Virus record (IMG/VR): IMGVR_UViG_3300046011_002532
Span: 1-25,835 of that record
Length of the DNA stretch: 25,835 nucleotides
Reading direction: 5' to 3' (one strand)
From: a virus
This document shows, piece after piece, positions 8,679 to 16,056 of this stretch. The translations under genes and the position numbers were made by a program. Under the pieces are notes generated by a model. The model ran no database searches, was not told where the DNA came from, and saw nothing but the letters and a program-made list of their open reading frames with translations. The first letter of the stretch is position 1. Each line of letters opens with the position of its first letter.

Positions 8679-9302
8679 TTATTGAACGATTAGTTGGCTG
8701 TTCCAGTAGCCCATTTGAGCCAAGATTGCGTCGTGTGAAGCGAGGTTCTCACCTGCGTATGACTTTGCCTTATCAGATTGCTGAATGATGAAGTCATCAA
8801 CACACATACCGTGGAATAGCATGTCGTGGAATCGTGATGGGAATACAGGCGACGTAACGAGCGTAATATCCTCTGGGTTGTAGATGTAATCGAATGTGAT
8901 TGCTTCTGCGTTCTGTGGTTGCTTTGTGAACACAAGGCGCATGTTTGCAATGTCGATGTAGCAGTAACCATCGTTGTTGTTGTATTGACGACGGTCAGAC
9001 CACGAAACAACGCGATATGGTTTGTATGTAGTACCAACAAACACAACAGGTGTCTGCGCTGGATAATCAGACGTTGAATAGTTCTGATTCGGTGTGAAAT
9101 ACGCAAAGTCAGCAGGTAGAGAAACGTATGGTACAGACGATGAAGTGGTACCAGTTCCCTCTTTCTTCAAGAACTCCCACGGTCGGTCATTGAGAACGTA
9201 GCGATAACGCTTGTTGAGTACACCGAGTTCTTCGACAGACGAAAGTTCCGTCGTATCGTCGATGTAGAGTTCAAACTTTGTGATTATATCTGCGCCTGTC
9301 AT
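8679..9302 (-). CDS. Head-tail adaptor / tail tube A-like protein
   Basis: 207 residues. The helical N-terminus (residues 1-45, with NKRYRYVLNDRPWEFLKKEG) is followed by a beta section with VSLPADFAYF. A C-terminal helical part (RFHDMLFHGMCVDDFIIQQSD, then KAKSYAGENLASHDAILAQM) completes it. This helix-beta-helix plan, with an L-P-x-D-F element, matches podovirus connector proteins that dock on the portal. It sits between the major capsid gene and the nozzle-like gene, as expected. No single residue proves the role. Confidence 0.55.
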   Translation of the reverse strand: MTGADIITKFELYIDDTTELSSVEELGVLNKRYRYVLNDRPWEFLKKEGTGTTSSSVPYVSLPADFAYFTPNQNYSTSDYPAQTPVVFVGTTYKPYRVVSWSDRRQYNNNDGYCYIDIANMRLVFTKQPQNAEAITFDYIYNPEDITLVTSPVFPSRFHDMLFHGMCVDDFIIQQSDKAKSYAGENLASHDAILAQMGYWNSQLIVQ

Positions 9303-9329
9303 GTGTATGGATTATTAGTGTCCCGTATA

Positions 9330-9353
9330 CCAACCCCGACGAATCGGGATTGG
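9330..9353 (-). other. Stable stem-loop after the major capsid gene
   Basis: In minus-strand RNA, arms 9353-9344 and 9339-9330 pair over 10 bp with one G-U, closed by a UUCG loop. No T-run follows, so it does not look like an intrinsic terminator. It lies in the 67-bp gap between the capsid stop and the adaptor start. It may protect the capsid mRNA 3' end or reduce read-through. Confidence 0.55.
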
Positions 9354-9369
9354 CGAACGAAGCAATAAC

Positions 9370-10554
9370 TTACGCTACGAGGTGAACGTCGAGGAACTTC
9401 TTTGCGCCGTCTGCGAAGGTTTTGATACCTGCGAGGTAAGACGAGAAGATGTTAAATCCACGGCGGTCAGCAGTAGGACGCATATCTACTTCCTTCATGT
9501 CCTGAATGACGAGGTCAATCGCACCCTTCTTACCGAAGTAAGCGTGGAGGCGGCTTGAAGTCGTACCACTCATTGTTGTTGAGAAGATAGGGCGACCTGC
9601 TGTGATAATCGTGAGCAAGTCAGTTGCAGTGTCGTATGACGCTGTAACGCTTGCGTTGCGAAGAATCGCGCGGTTTGCCTCAGATAGTTCGATGTATGAC
9701 GAAGCACCAGGTGTACCAGTACCGTTAATCATATCGACCATAATCTGACCCTGAGCGTCAGCAGAACCAGCGACGTCGAACTCACCAGCGGCTGATGGTG
9801 TAGCCTTTGCAGTAAAGGTAACTCCGAAGATAGACACTGTCTCATCTGCGGTTGCTACGTCTACAACGAGGCGAACTTCACCTTCAAGGTTTTCTGAAAC
9901 GTAGAGTTCTGCGTTTGAGATGTCTCCTGAGTAACCGTTCTTAAACACGTTACCAGCAAGGTCGATGTTCTTGCCCATGAGGTACTGAGTGATGTCAGAA
10001 GCCGCATATGCATCAACAACGAGAGCCATGTTGGTGTTAATGTCTTGGTTGTTCTTGTAGCGCAACTTAGCAGGCATACGAGATACCATCTGTGGAACGG
10101 TAGTCGATGTGAGCGTAATTGGTACGCCAGATGAAGCGATAGTTGTAAGGTCGCCAGTGTCGAATGTTTCTGCTGCGTTATCAACTTCGAGGAATACTCG
10201 ACGGTCGAGGTCTGCTGCTACCTTTCGTGCAATCTGACCACCGATGACTTCACCAGGTGAGAGAGGTCCAGCCTGTGTGATTTCACCATCTGAGAGGTGG
10301 AATGCTGCTTCCTGCTCTACGTTTACAGTGAGGAGTTCACCAGAGTCGGTTACTGCGTCGATTGTTGAAGCAGAACCACGAGTTACTGAACGAACGAGTA
10401 CGTTACTAATGTCATATGCTACACGCTCAACTGATTCGCCGTAACGAAGTACTGGCTTGAAGCGAGTGTTAGCAATCTTGTTCGCAACGAGTACCTTAGG
10501 GAAAACCTCTTGGTATGTATTGTCGAACTTTGTTGCAAAGTCTGTAAGAGCCAT
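9370..10554 (-). CDS. Major capsid protein
   Basis: 394 residues, soluble, mixed alpha/beta. It is placed directly after an acidic scaffold-type gene and downstream of the portal, the usual capsid position. The N-terminal part (FATKFDNTYQEVFPKVLVAN, residues 6-25) and later segments (IARKVAADLDRRVFLEV, 108-124; VVDAYAASDITQYLMG, 179-194) look like an HK97-fold coat protein of the phage coat family that uses a separate scaffold. Residues about 235-335 look like an inserted beta domain (TVSIFGVTFTAKA, then DVAGSADAQGQIMVDMING, then SVTASYDTATDLLTII). The gene is flanked by stem-loops on both sides. Assignment is strong from context; the fold is inferred. Confidence 0.8.
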   Translation of the reverse strand: MALTDFATKFDNTYQEVFPKVLVANKIANTRFKPVLRYGESVERVAYDISNVLVRSVTRGSASTIDAVTDSGELLTVNVEQEAAFHLSDGEITQAGPLSPGEVIGGQIARKVAADLDRRVFLEVDNAAETFDTGDLTTIASSGVPITLTSTTVPQMVSRMPAKLRYKNNQDINTNMALVVDAYAASDITQYLMGKNIDLAGNVFKNGYSGDISNAELYVSENLEGEVRLVVDVATADETVSIFGVTFTAKATPSAAGEFDVAGSADAQGQIMVDMINGTGTPGASSYIELSEANRAILRNASVTASYDTATDLLTIITAGRPIFSTTMSGTTSSRLHAYFGKKGAIDLVIQDMKEVDMRPTADRRGFNIFSSYLAGIKTFADGAKKFLDVHLVA

Positions 10555-10557
10555 TTT

Positions 10558-10581
10558 GGGAATAAACTAATGTTAATTCCC
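10558..10581 (-). promoter_or_regulatory. Stem-loop 3 nt upstream of the capsid start codon
   Basis: Arms 10581-10572 and 10567-10558 pair over 9 of 10 positions around an ATTA loop in minus-strand RNA. The ATG at 10554 follows 3 nt after the stem, and no Shine-Dalgarno sequence is visible. The stem may keep the start exposed or control capsid translation relative to the scaffold. Confidence 0.45.
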
Positions 10582-10593
10582 CGTTCTAGGTTT

Positions 10594-11328
10594 TTAGAAT
10601 GTTCCAGCGAGACGGCGCAACATTTCTTCGTTGTACTTTTTCTTTGAAGTTGGGTCGGACATAACTTCTTTGAAGTACTCAGAATCATTCTGCGCGCGCT
10701 CGTAGTCTACGTTCTGTGGTTCCTTACCACCGTTGTGGACTGTTGATTCAATGGTGCGCTTACCACCGAGAGCGTTACCATAGGTTTTTTCGATAAGTTC
10801 GCGGAACGTGAGATTCGCGTTCTTTGGGTCGAGCGACAAAGATTTGATTACGTCAGGATTTACGACGCCTTTGTACTCGGGCATAGCCTCCATAGTCTCA
10901 CCGAAGTGTTGGTTGAATACTTTGTCGATGCGCGCTTCCTCCTTTTCTTTTAGGATTGGTTGGAACTTTGCTTCGACGTTCTTTTCAACAGACTTCGTGA
11001 GTTCTTTCAGGAACTTCTTATCTACTCCGTATTTCTCAGCGATGTCGGTAGATTCCGTCGAATCGTCGTCATCATCATCTGATACTTCACCGTTGATTGC
11101 TTCTTCGAGTTCTTTCACTTTCTTTTCCAACGCTTTACGCGCTTTCTTTTCAGCGAGGAACTTTCCAAGCGCAACAGAATCAGACTGTTTAGGTTCTTCT
11201 ACTGTTGGTTTTTCATCGACAGCCTCGGATTGGAGTAACTCACCGAGTTTCTTTTCACTAGTATCGTTAGTGGTCGTCTCTACAATTTCTGGTGTAGGAG
11301 CCTGTACAGTTGTGTCTTGTTCAGACAT
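10594..11328 (-). CDS. Scaffolding protein
   Basis: 244 residues, highly charged and predicted mostly helical. The first 60 residues are acidic and disordered-looking. A Lys/Glu-rich coiled coil follows (KARKALEKKVKELEEAI), then an Asp run (SDDDDDDST) and helices with KEEARIDKVF and FRELIEKTYG. The end is a basic helix (KKKYNEEMLRRLAGTF). Acidic helical proteins with a basic C-terminal helix directly before the coat gene are typical scaffolds, where that helix binds the coat protein. It heads a module with a promoter at 11405-11414 and a leader of about 70 nt. Confidence 0.75.
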   Translation of the reverse strand: MSEQDTTVQAPTPEIVETTTNDTSEKKLGELLQSEAVDEKPTVEEPKQSDSVALGKFLAEKKARKALEKKVKELEEAINGEVSDDDDDDSTESTDIAEKYGVDKKFLKELTKSVEKNVEAKFQPILKEKEEARIDKVFNQHFGETMEAMPEYKGVVNPDVIKSLSLDPKNANLTFRELIEKTYGNALGGKRTIESTVHNGGKEPQNVDYERAQNDSEYFKEVMSDPTSKKKYNEEMLRRLAGTF

Positions 11329-11501
11329 AATGCGAAACCTTTTTACCGAGAGGCACTCGTAGTTTTTTTACCGCGAACTAAGCGTAAATCCCGTTACTGC
11401 TAGTATTATACCACCTCAATGAACGGGTGTCATCGTGAGGCGACTCCCATCTCGTACGCCGAACGGGGATAGCGTAGGAGAGGGAAGCCGACTCGCGACG
11501 G
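11329..11501. other. Intergenic region: scaffold leader, promoter and an imperfect hairpin
   Basis: This gap holds the scaffold mRNA leader (about 11329-11398) with a repeated CGGTAAAAA element, the promoter at 11405-11414 and its -35. An imperfect hairpin at 11484-11501 (AGCCG/CGGCT arms) sits just past the stop of the 113-aa gene. No T-run follows that hairpin, so a terminator is not claimed. Confidence 0.5.
11405..11433 (-). promoter_or_regulatory. Late promoter copy 3, scaffold/capsid module (best -35)
   Basis: GTGGTATAAT occupies 11414-11405 on the minus strand. ATGACA at 11433-11428 matches TTGACA at 5 of 6 positions with exactly 17 bp of spacing. This is the only one of the five copies with both a strong -35 and the extended -10, which fits the high demand for capsid and scaffold. 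Confidence 0.8.
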
Positions 11502-11843
11502 CTACTGATTCCCGATTGCGTCTTCTACAATCGTTCTCAGTTCTTCTGCGTTCTTACCAGCGCGCGATAGTGCTTTGTACATATTCACGTTTGCAACAAG
11601 AGAAGCACACACAGAAACAAGTTCTGCGTGCGTTCCTGTTCGGTACGTTGTGTTTATGTTGTCTATCTCGCCAGCAATAACGTCGAGCAAACGCTTCATG
11701 AGAATACGACCGCCCTCTGATTTAGAGAGCAATGCTACTTCTGATGCGTCGTCGTACAAGTCAGCCAACTGCAAGTGTTCGTCGCTTGCGTCTGGGTTTC
11801 TTGTAAGGACTGCTTCTCGTGTCTTTCTAGTTGCTTTGCTCAT
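11502..11843 (-). CDS. Small helical protein of unknown function (113 aa)
   Basis: The frame is open further upstream, but the ATG at 11843 (MSKATRKTREAVL) is chosen because it overlaps the preceding gene by only 17 nt. The longer version, starting at 11945, would overlap it by 119 nt and begin with a non-native, Arg/Ser-rich stretch. The product is helical throughout (HLQLADLYDDASEVALLS, AELVSVCASLVANVNMYKAL). No motif is recognised. It lies between portal and scaffold and is probably the last gene of the portal module, so a head-assembly role is possible but unproven. Confidence 0.6.
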   Translation of the reverse strand: MSKATRKTREAVLTRNPDASDEHLQLADLYDDASEVALLSKSEGGRILMKRLLDVIAGEIDNINTTYRTGTHAELVSVCASLVANVNMYKALSRAGKNAEELRTIVEDAIGNQ

Positions 11844-12222
11844 CTTGGATAGGTGATTCAACTGAGAGTGTCTGCACGCCTGTTTGCTTCTTAATCTCTG
11901 CGAGTTCTTCGTCGTACTCCTTGATTTGATTCTCAACCTCAACAATCTTCTTTCCGTACTCTTTCGAGTTGTGGAACTGCTCGTAGTAAAACCAGACAGC
12001 GTGGATTTTCTCCTCCGTCATGTCTGAGATTTCAGGATTGTTGTTTACGATATTCTGCGCCTTAGCGTCGAATACCTGCTTCATAGCACTGTACTCTTTG
12101 AGAGACTTCGCGAGAAGTTTCTTGTGGTCTTCTACCTCTTGGATAGTAAACGTAATGACATGCCCTCGTTTCTCAATAAGCGACTCCCCTTTTTCGTTTA
12201 CCCCGTTGATGATGTATTCCAT
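11827..12222 (-). CDS. Small coiled-coil protein next to portal (131 aa)
   Basis: Starts 2 nt after the portal stop. After a short beta-like N-terminus (MEYIINGVNEKGESLIEK), the rest is charged helix, with probable coiled coil at EVEDHKKLLAKSLKEYSAM and IVEVENQIKEYDEELAEIKK. The end is acidic and polar (ESPIQDEQSN). No family is recognised. Tight coupling to portal suggests a head or connector role, without direct evidence. Confidence 0.65.
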   Translation of the reverse strand: MEYIINGVNEKGESLIEKRGHVITFTIQEVEDHKKLLAKSLKEYSAMKQVFDAKAQNIVNNNPEISDMTEEKIHAVWFYYEQFHNSKEYGKKIVEVENQIKEYDEELAEIKKQTGVQTLSVESPIQDEQSN

Positions 12223-12224
12223 GT

Positions 12225-14147
12225 TTATATTGGTTGATTAACTGATTGTTGTCCCATCTGTGCAATCACTGTGTCCTGCGTCGATGGTCGCGCCATAGCC
12301 GAATCCATTGTGTTTGGTGCGTTCATGGCTTGCATTGTTACAGCACGCGCCATGTTACGCATTACGATTGGTTTTACTTCTTCCATATACGCAATAAGGC
12401 GCATGAATTGAGATTCACTGATGTCCTCTTGGTTGTCGGTTGAGTAATCGACAAAGCGTTGGAGGTACGCAGCGTTAGCTGCACGGTTAGGTTTAACGGT
12501 CTTACCGTCGAGCAACATTTCAATGTCGCGTTCTGCTTCCGACATAATGTCTGCGTCTCCGAACTCCGATGTGTCCATGAGTTGCTTGATTTGGTCGTCT
12601 TCAAAGCCAGCGATTTGTGCCTGTACCTCGTATGCTTTCTTCTGATTCTGAATAGGGTTAGCCGCTTGTGATTGGAGGAACGTAATCCTGGTACGCTGTG
12701 CAACAGTACTAAGAGCCGCTTCTGAGTTGCTTGCTTCTACCATGACCGAGAACTTGTCTTGCTTGCGGAAAATGTCGCTGTAACCAATCTCTTCGATTTC
12801 TACACCGTCTGCGCCGAGAATATCGACAGCAACTTTCTTTTTGAGGTGTTCGCGCACTCCGTGTTCGTACAGTTGTGCAAAGCGTTGGTAGCCGAATGAG
12901 TATGACTTGTTGAATAGTCCAAAGCGGTCTGCTGCGTTTGCTTCGTTACCCTCGTAGATACCAACCTTATCCTCGTCTGAAAGTCCCTTAGAGCCAGCAG
13001 TAACGCCAGACGCTTTCTCTTGAATTACATCGAGCAACTGGTACACCTTGATTGGCGTTTCAATAGCAGGTACTCGTAGCATCTGTATCGCCTTGTCTGC
13101 GTCTACGTTGCCCTTAGTGCGAATGATACCGTCTCGACGGAACTTCAATTCAGCGAGTGATTCGATAGCATTCACGTTTACAACCTTTTGAGGTTTGTTG
13201 ATTTGCTCTGCGTTATCAAACATTTGGTTGATAGAAACGCTCTGCGCCATGAATACTTCACGAACGTAATCGCAATACGATGGAGTCCAGAACTCTGTTA
13301 GGTCCGGAAACGCTGCGTATGACCAGAATGGGAACTCGTCTGAATCGAAGATGTTTGAGAGTTCTTCAACACGAATGACGTTACCGTCGTTTGTCATGCA
13401 CAAGTAATAGCGTGTACCCTCGTAGGTTGTGTACCACTCCCAGAACTTGAACTTATCAGAGCCAGTGATTTCACGATTAACAGTCCACACGTTTTGGTCT
13501 GTTTGGCGTGGTTGCTTGTTTGTCTCCTCGGTTGTGCTTTCTGTTGCGTTAGAAGCACCGTCGATAAGATTCTGCGTCTCGTATTTCAAATAGTAACCGT
13601 ATTTGATACCGCGCTTCAACTGCTCGCGTGTCTTAACAACACCGTAGCGACCCATGAACATCGCTTTATCGAGTTCAATACCACCGACAGCAGGGTCTAC
13701 TAGGAAGTCGTATACGTCTACGTTCTCCAAGTGTGGGCGATATACACCGTCTGGTGATTCTGCGTAGTAACAATAAATAGCACGACCGTACACAATCGCT
13801 TGCTTCTTACCTACGATGTCCTTGATGTCCCAGTTATCGCGTTGTGCGTCGTATGCTCTCAAAGAGTTGAGACGTTCGACACGCTTTTTCTGCGATGGCT
13901 TGCGCTTAATGAACTTAAAGGTGAGAGGGTTATCTACCTTTGAAAGAAGTGAGTGTACAAACTCGTGCATACGACCGAGTTCGATGTTTGCTCGTGATTC
14001 GTCGCTCTTTTGCTTGCGACCGTAGAGCATCTGCTCATTTTTCTGCCAGTTCTGAATCTTTCCTTGCTTATAAGTTCGCGCAAACTGAATCTCTGTCAGT
14101 GCTTGCGCTACAATTTTATCTCGTGTTTGTTTGTTGATTGTTCTCAA
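12225..14147 (-). CDS. Portal protein
   Basis: 640 residues, a normal size for podovirus portals. The portal forms the dodecameric ring through which DNA is packaged and ejected. Long alpha/beta domains come first (PLTFKFIKRKP, VYGRAIYCYYAESPDGVYRP, VDVYDFLVDPAVGG), a pattern common in portals. They are followed by a helix-rich crown-like C-terminus with a Gln/Asn/Met-rich tail. It lies directly downstream of the large terminase. The start is TTG at 14147: the frame is stopped a few codons upstream and the next in-frame ATG would cut about 40 conserved-looking residues. The TTG sits at the foot of a predicted stem-loop. Confidence 0.8.
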   Translation of the reverse strand: MRTINKQTRDKIVAQALTEIQFARTYKQGKIQNWQKNEQMLYGRKQKSDESRANIELGRMHEFVHSLLSKVDNPLTFKFIKRKPSQKKRVERLNSLRAYDAQRDNWDIKDIVGKKQAIVYGRAIYCYYAESPDGVYRPHLENVDVYDFLVDPAVGGIELDKAMFMGRYGVVKTREQLKRGIKYGYYLKYETQNLIDGASNATESTTEETNKQPRQTDQNVWTVNREITGSDKFKFWEWYTTYEGTRYYLCMTNDGNVIRVEELSNIFDSDEFPFWSYAAFPDLTEFWTPSYCDYVREVFMAQSVSINQMFDNAEQINKPQKVVNVNAIESLAELKFRRDGIIRTKGNVDADKAIQMLRVPAIETPIKVYQLLDVIQEKASGVTAGSKGLSDEDKVGIYEGNEANAADRFGLFNKSYSFGYQRFAQLYEHGVREHLKKKVAVDILGADGVEIEEIGYSDIFRKQDKFSVMVEASNSEAALSTVAQRTRITFLQSQAANPIQNQKKAYEVQAQIAGFEDDQIKQLMDTSEFGDADIMSEAERDIEMLLDGKTVKPNRAANAAYLQRFVDYSTDNQEDISESQFMRLIAYMEEVKPIVMRNMARAVTMQAMNAPNTMDSAMARPSTQDTVIAQMGQQSVNQPI

Positions 14148-14166
14148 TTGGATTCCCCGCCCAATT
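14146..14166 (-). promoter_or_regulatory. 5'-proximal stem-loop covering the portal start
   Basis: Arms AATTGG (14166-14161, minus) and CCAATT (14151-14146) enclose a 9-nt G-rich loop. The predicted transcription start (near 14169) is only a few nt before the stem. The first two bases of the TTG start codon lie within its 3' arm, so the structure could restrain initiation. Confidence 0.4.
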
Positions 14167-14175
14167 TACTCGACA

Positions 14176-14185
14176 ATTATACCAC
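14176..14185 (-). promoter_or_regulatory. Late promoter copy 2 (extended -10), portal module
   Basis: GTGGTATAAT on the minus strand in the 54-bp gap between terL and portal. No convincing -35 is visible. Confidence 0.7.
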
Positions 14186-14201
14186 TTATAAAACGCAAAT
14201 A

Positions 14202-15683
14202 CTACAAACCAATGTCGTCGTAGAGTGGTTTATCGTCATACAAGTGCGAAATATCCTCGATTGCACTCGGCGCGAACGCGATTTGCTCACCGTAGCAAAG
14301 TGAATCTAATACATCGTCAAATTGCCCACGAGGAAACACACGCATTTCTTGTATCAAGTCATCACAATTACCAACAAAGAAGATACTTTTACTCTCCCAA
14401 CGTGGAATTAGTCCACGAATGCGAGTCTCTTTTGCTGTTTGCTTGTGGTCGAGTTCAACAATGTTAATGAATGTATTACGCTTTCGCATTTCATCATCGA
14501 GGAACGGTTTGATTGCAAGTAGGTACACGGTCTTCTCGATTCCGATGTTGATTGGTTGGTATGTACTCCACAAATAGAACAGGTGGTCTATCAAGTCCTT
14601 TGGATTCACCTTTAATTTGTACGCGGTTACATACCACTTATTTTCCCGTGATACTCGAATGACGCTCACGCCTGTGAAGTCAGCACTCGTCTTTTCTGAT
14701 ACAGCAGTGTCGATTGTGATAAACGTGTTAAACGTCAAGTGCTTCAACTGTTCTAAGTCTGCGGTCTGTGTGTATTCTTTCTTAAACTCGGCGATAGAGT
14801 CGTCGATTGGCTGGTTCATCATTTCGTATGAAAATACTTGGCTTCCTAGTTGTCGCTGTTTGTCCTCGATAGATACCTTACCAGTGGCTTCCGCTTCTGC
14901 GTCTGTGAGCGCGTATTTGCCCTCCCACGTTGGTTTACCGTCAATCATGATAGGAATGTTGCGTATGCGTAGTTTGTGGTCTGTTTTGGCGCGTTCCATG
15001 AGCCAGTTAATGTTGCCCGATTCTGTAATGTAGTTACCCAAGTACAGAATGAATCCCTCTGGTGCGATACCAGCGAGTGCTTCTGTGATGTGGTCGCGTA
15101 CTGCCTTAGTGTACGCAGGGCTATCCTTTGTCTTGTTGGTTTCAATATCGTCGCAAATAAGAGCGTCAGGTCGTTGATTCAAGTGAATACGACCACGCAC
15201 CGATTCTTGTGTTGAGTGCGCCTCAATACGAATACCGTTTTCAGTAATGAAGTTGTTGATACGATTCTGTTTAACGTCTTCGATACCACGTTGCTTTGAG
15301 AACAGAACACCGAAATCTGCTTGCAGGCGTTTGTTGTTTACTAATTCAAATGCAACGTCAAAGAGAATACGCTCGGCGTTTTCCTTGTCGTATGAGTCAA
15401 TGTTGATGTACTTGCGCTTGTTGTACGCCACGAGCCATATAACGAATAGTTTTGCGAAGGTCGTTTTGGCTGATTCACGAAAAGCAATCCACGCAACCTC
15501 TCTGATTCTTCCGTCTACCAAGTCATGACAATCTTGGGAGAAGTCCTTGTGGTACTGCGCGATTGGATATTTGAAATACTCCTTGAAGTAGTAAATAGCG
15601 AACAACAAGAAAGAGTGTTCACAGATGAACTTTCTTTCCGCTGGCGTACCGTCAATAACCTTAGCGAGGGCTTTCTTCGTCAT
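14202..15683 (-). CDS. terL: Terminase large subunit (packaging ATPase and nuclease)
   Basis: 493 residues, the normal length. The N-terminal ATPase has a Walker A-like AFRESAKTT (residues 67-75) and a Walker B ALICDDIE (174-181, Asp178/Asp179). Between them, STQESVRGR (157-165) fits the expected beta-strand/loop region. The C-terminal nuclease has the RNase H-like acidic triad: Asp325 in FITIDTAVSE, Glu383 in NIGIEKT, and Asp456/Asp457/Asp460 in QFDDVLDSL. The enzyme cuts concatemeric DNA and drives it into the prohead through the portal. It overlaps terS by 23 nt and ends the first late module. This is the most certain call in the window. Confidence 0.95.
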   Translation of the reverse strand: MTKKALAKVIDGTPAERKFICEHSFLLFAIYYFKEYFKYPIAQYHKDFSQDCHDLVDGRIREVAWIAFRESAKTTFAKLFVIWLVAYNKRKYINIDSYDKENAERILFDVAFELVNNKRLQADFGVLFSKQRGIEDVKQNRINNFITENGIRIEAHSTQESVRGRIHLNQRPDALICDDIETNKTKDSPAYTKAVRDHITEALAGIAPEGFILYLGNYITESGNINWLMERAKTDHKLRIRNIPIMIDGKPTWEGKYALTDAEAEATGKVSIEDKQRQLGSQVFSYEMMNQPIDDSIAEFKKEYTQTADLEQLKHLTFNTFITIDTAVSEKTSADFTGVSVIRVSRENKWYVTAYKLKVNPKDLIDHLFYLWSTYQPINIGIEKTVYLLAIKPFLDDEMRKRNTFINIVELDHKQTAKETRIRGLIPRWESKSIFFVGNCDDLIQEMRVFPRGQFDDVLDSLCYGEQIAFAPSAIEDISHLYDDKPLYDDIGL

Positions 15684-16056
15684 TCCCGTTCAATAGTGAT
15701 AGCAAATCGTTGCGTTGTTCTGGTGTGAATGATTCAGGAATCAAGCGTTCACCGTCTTTACCAGTGTTCTCTACACGCTGTGCAAACTCTGACTTCTTCT
15801 TACGTTCAAGATATTTGAAAGCGTGGTCAGGGTCGCTAAGTGACTTAACAACCGTTTGACGAGCGAGCAATATAGGTCGTTCCCGTAACTCCTGTATTCT
15901 GTCGCGTAATTCGTCGTCGTCTTCAATCCATCTATAAAGAGTAGCGCGGTGTATGTTCGCGTAATACGCCATTTCTTCAATGGTTCCGTCGAGTGCAGCG
16001 ACCTCTTCAATTTTGCGAAGAATCTCGTCGCTTAGTTTTGTTGGTCTTCCTGCCAT
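15661..16056 (-). CDS. terS: Terminase small subunit
   Basis: 131 residues. A helix-turn-helix at about residues 25-47 (TIEEMAYYANIHRATLYRWIE) follows the opening MAGRPTKLSDEILRKIEE, which is typical of terminase small subunits that recognise the packaging site. A helical oligomerisation region comes next (LRDRIQELRERPILLARQTVV) and the tail is charged. It overlaps the methyltransferase end by 25 nt and terL by 23 nt, so the three are translationally linked. A generic transposase-like HTH protein is the alternative, but position makes TerS much more likely. Confidence 0.85.
   Translation of the reverse strand: MAGRPTKLSDEILRKIEEVAALDGTIEEMAYYANIHRATLYRWIEDDDELRDRIQELRERPILLARQTVVKSLSDPDHAFKYLERKKKSEFAQRVENTGKDGERLIPESFTPEQRNDLLSLLNGNDEESPR

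Noticed and set aside
11844-11945. Upstream extension of the 113-aa gene
   Set aside because: It would overlap the preceding gene by 119 nt and adds an Arg/Ser-rich stretch that looks like a shadow of that gene.
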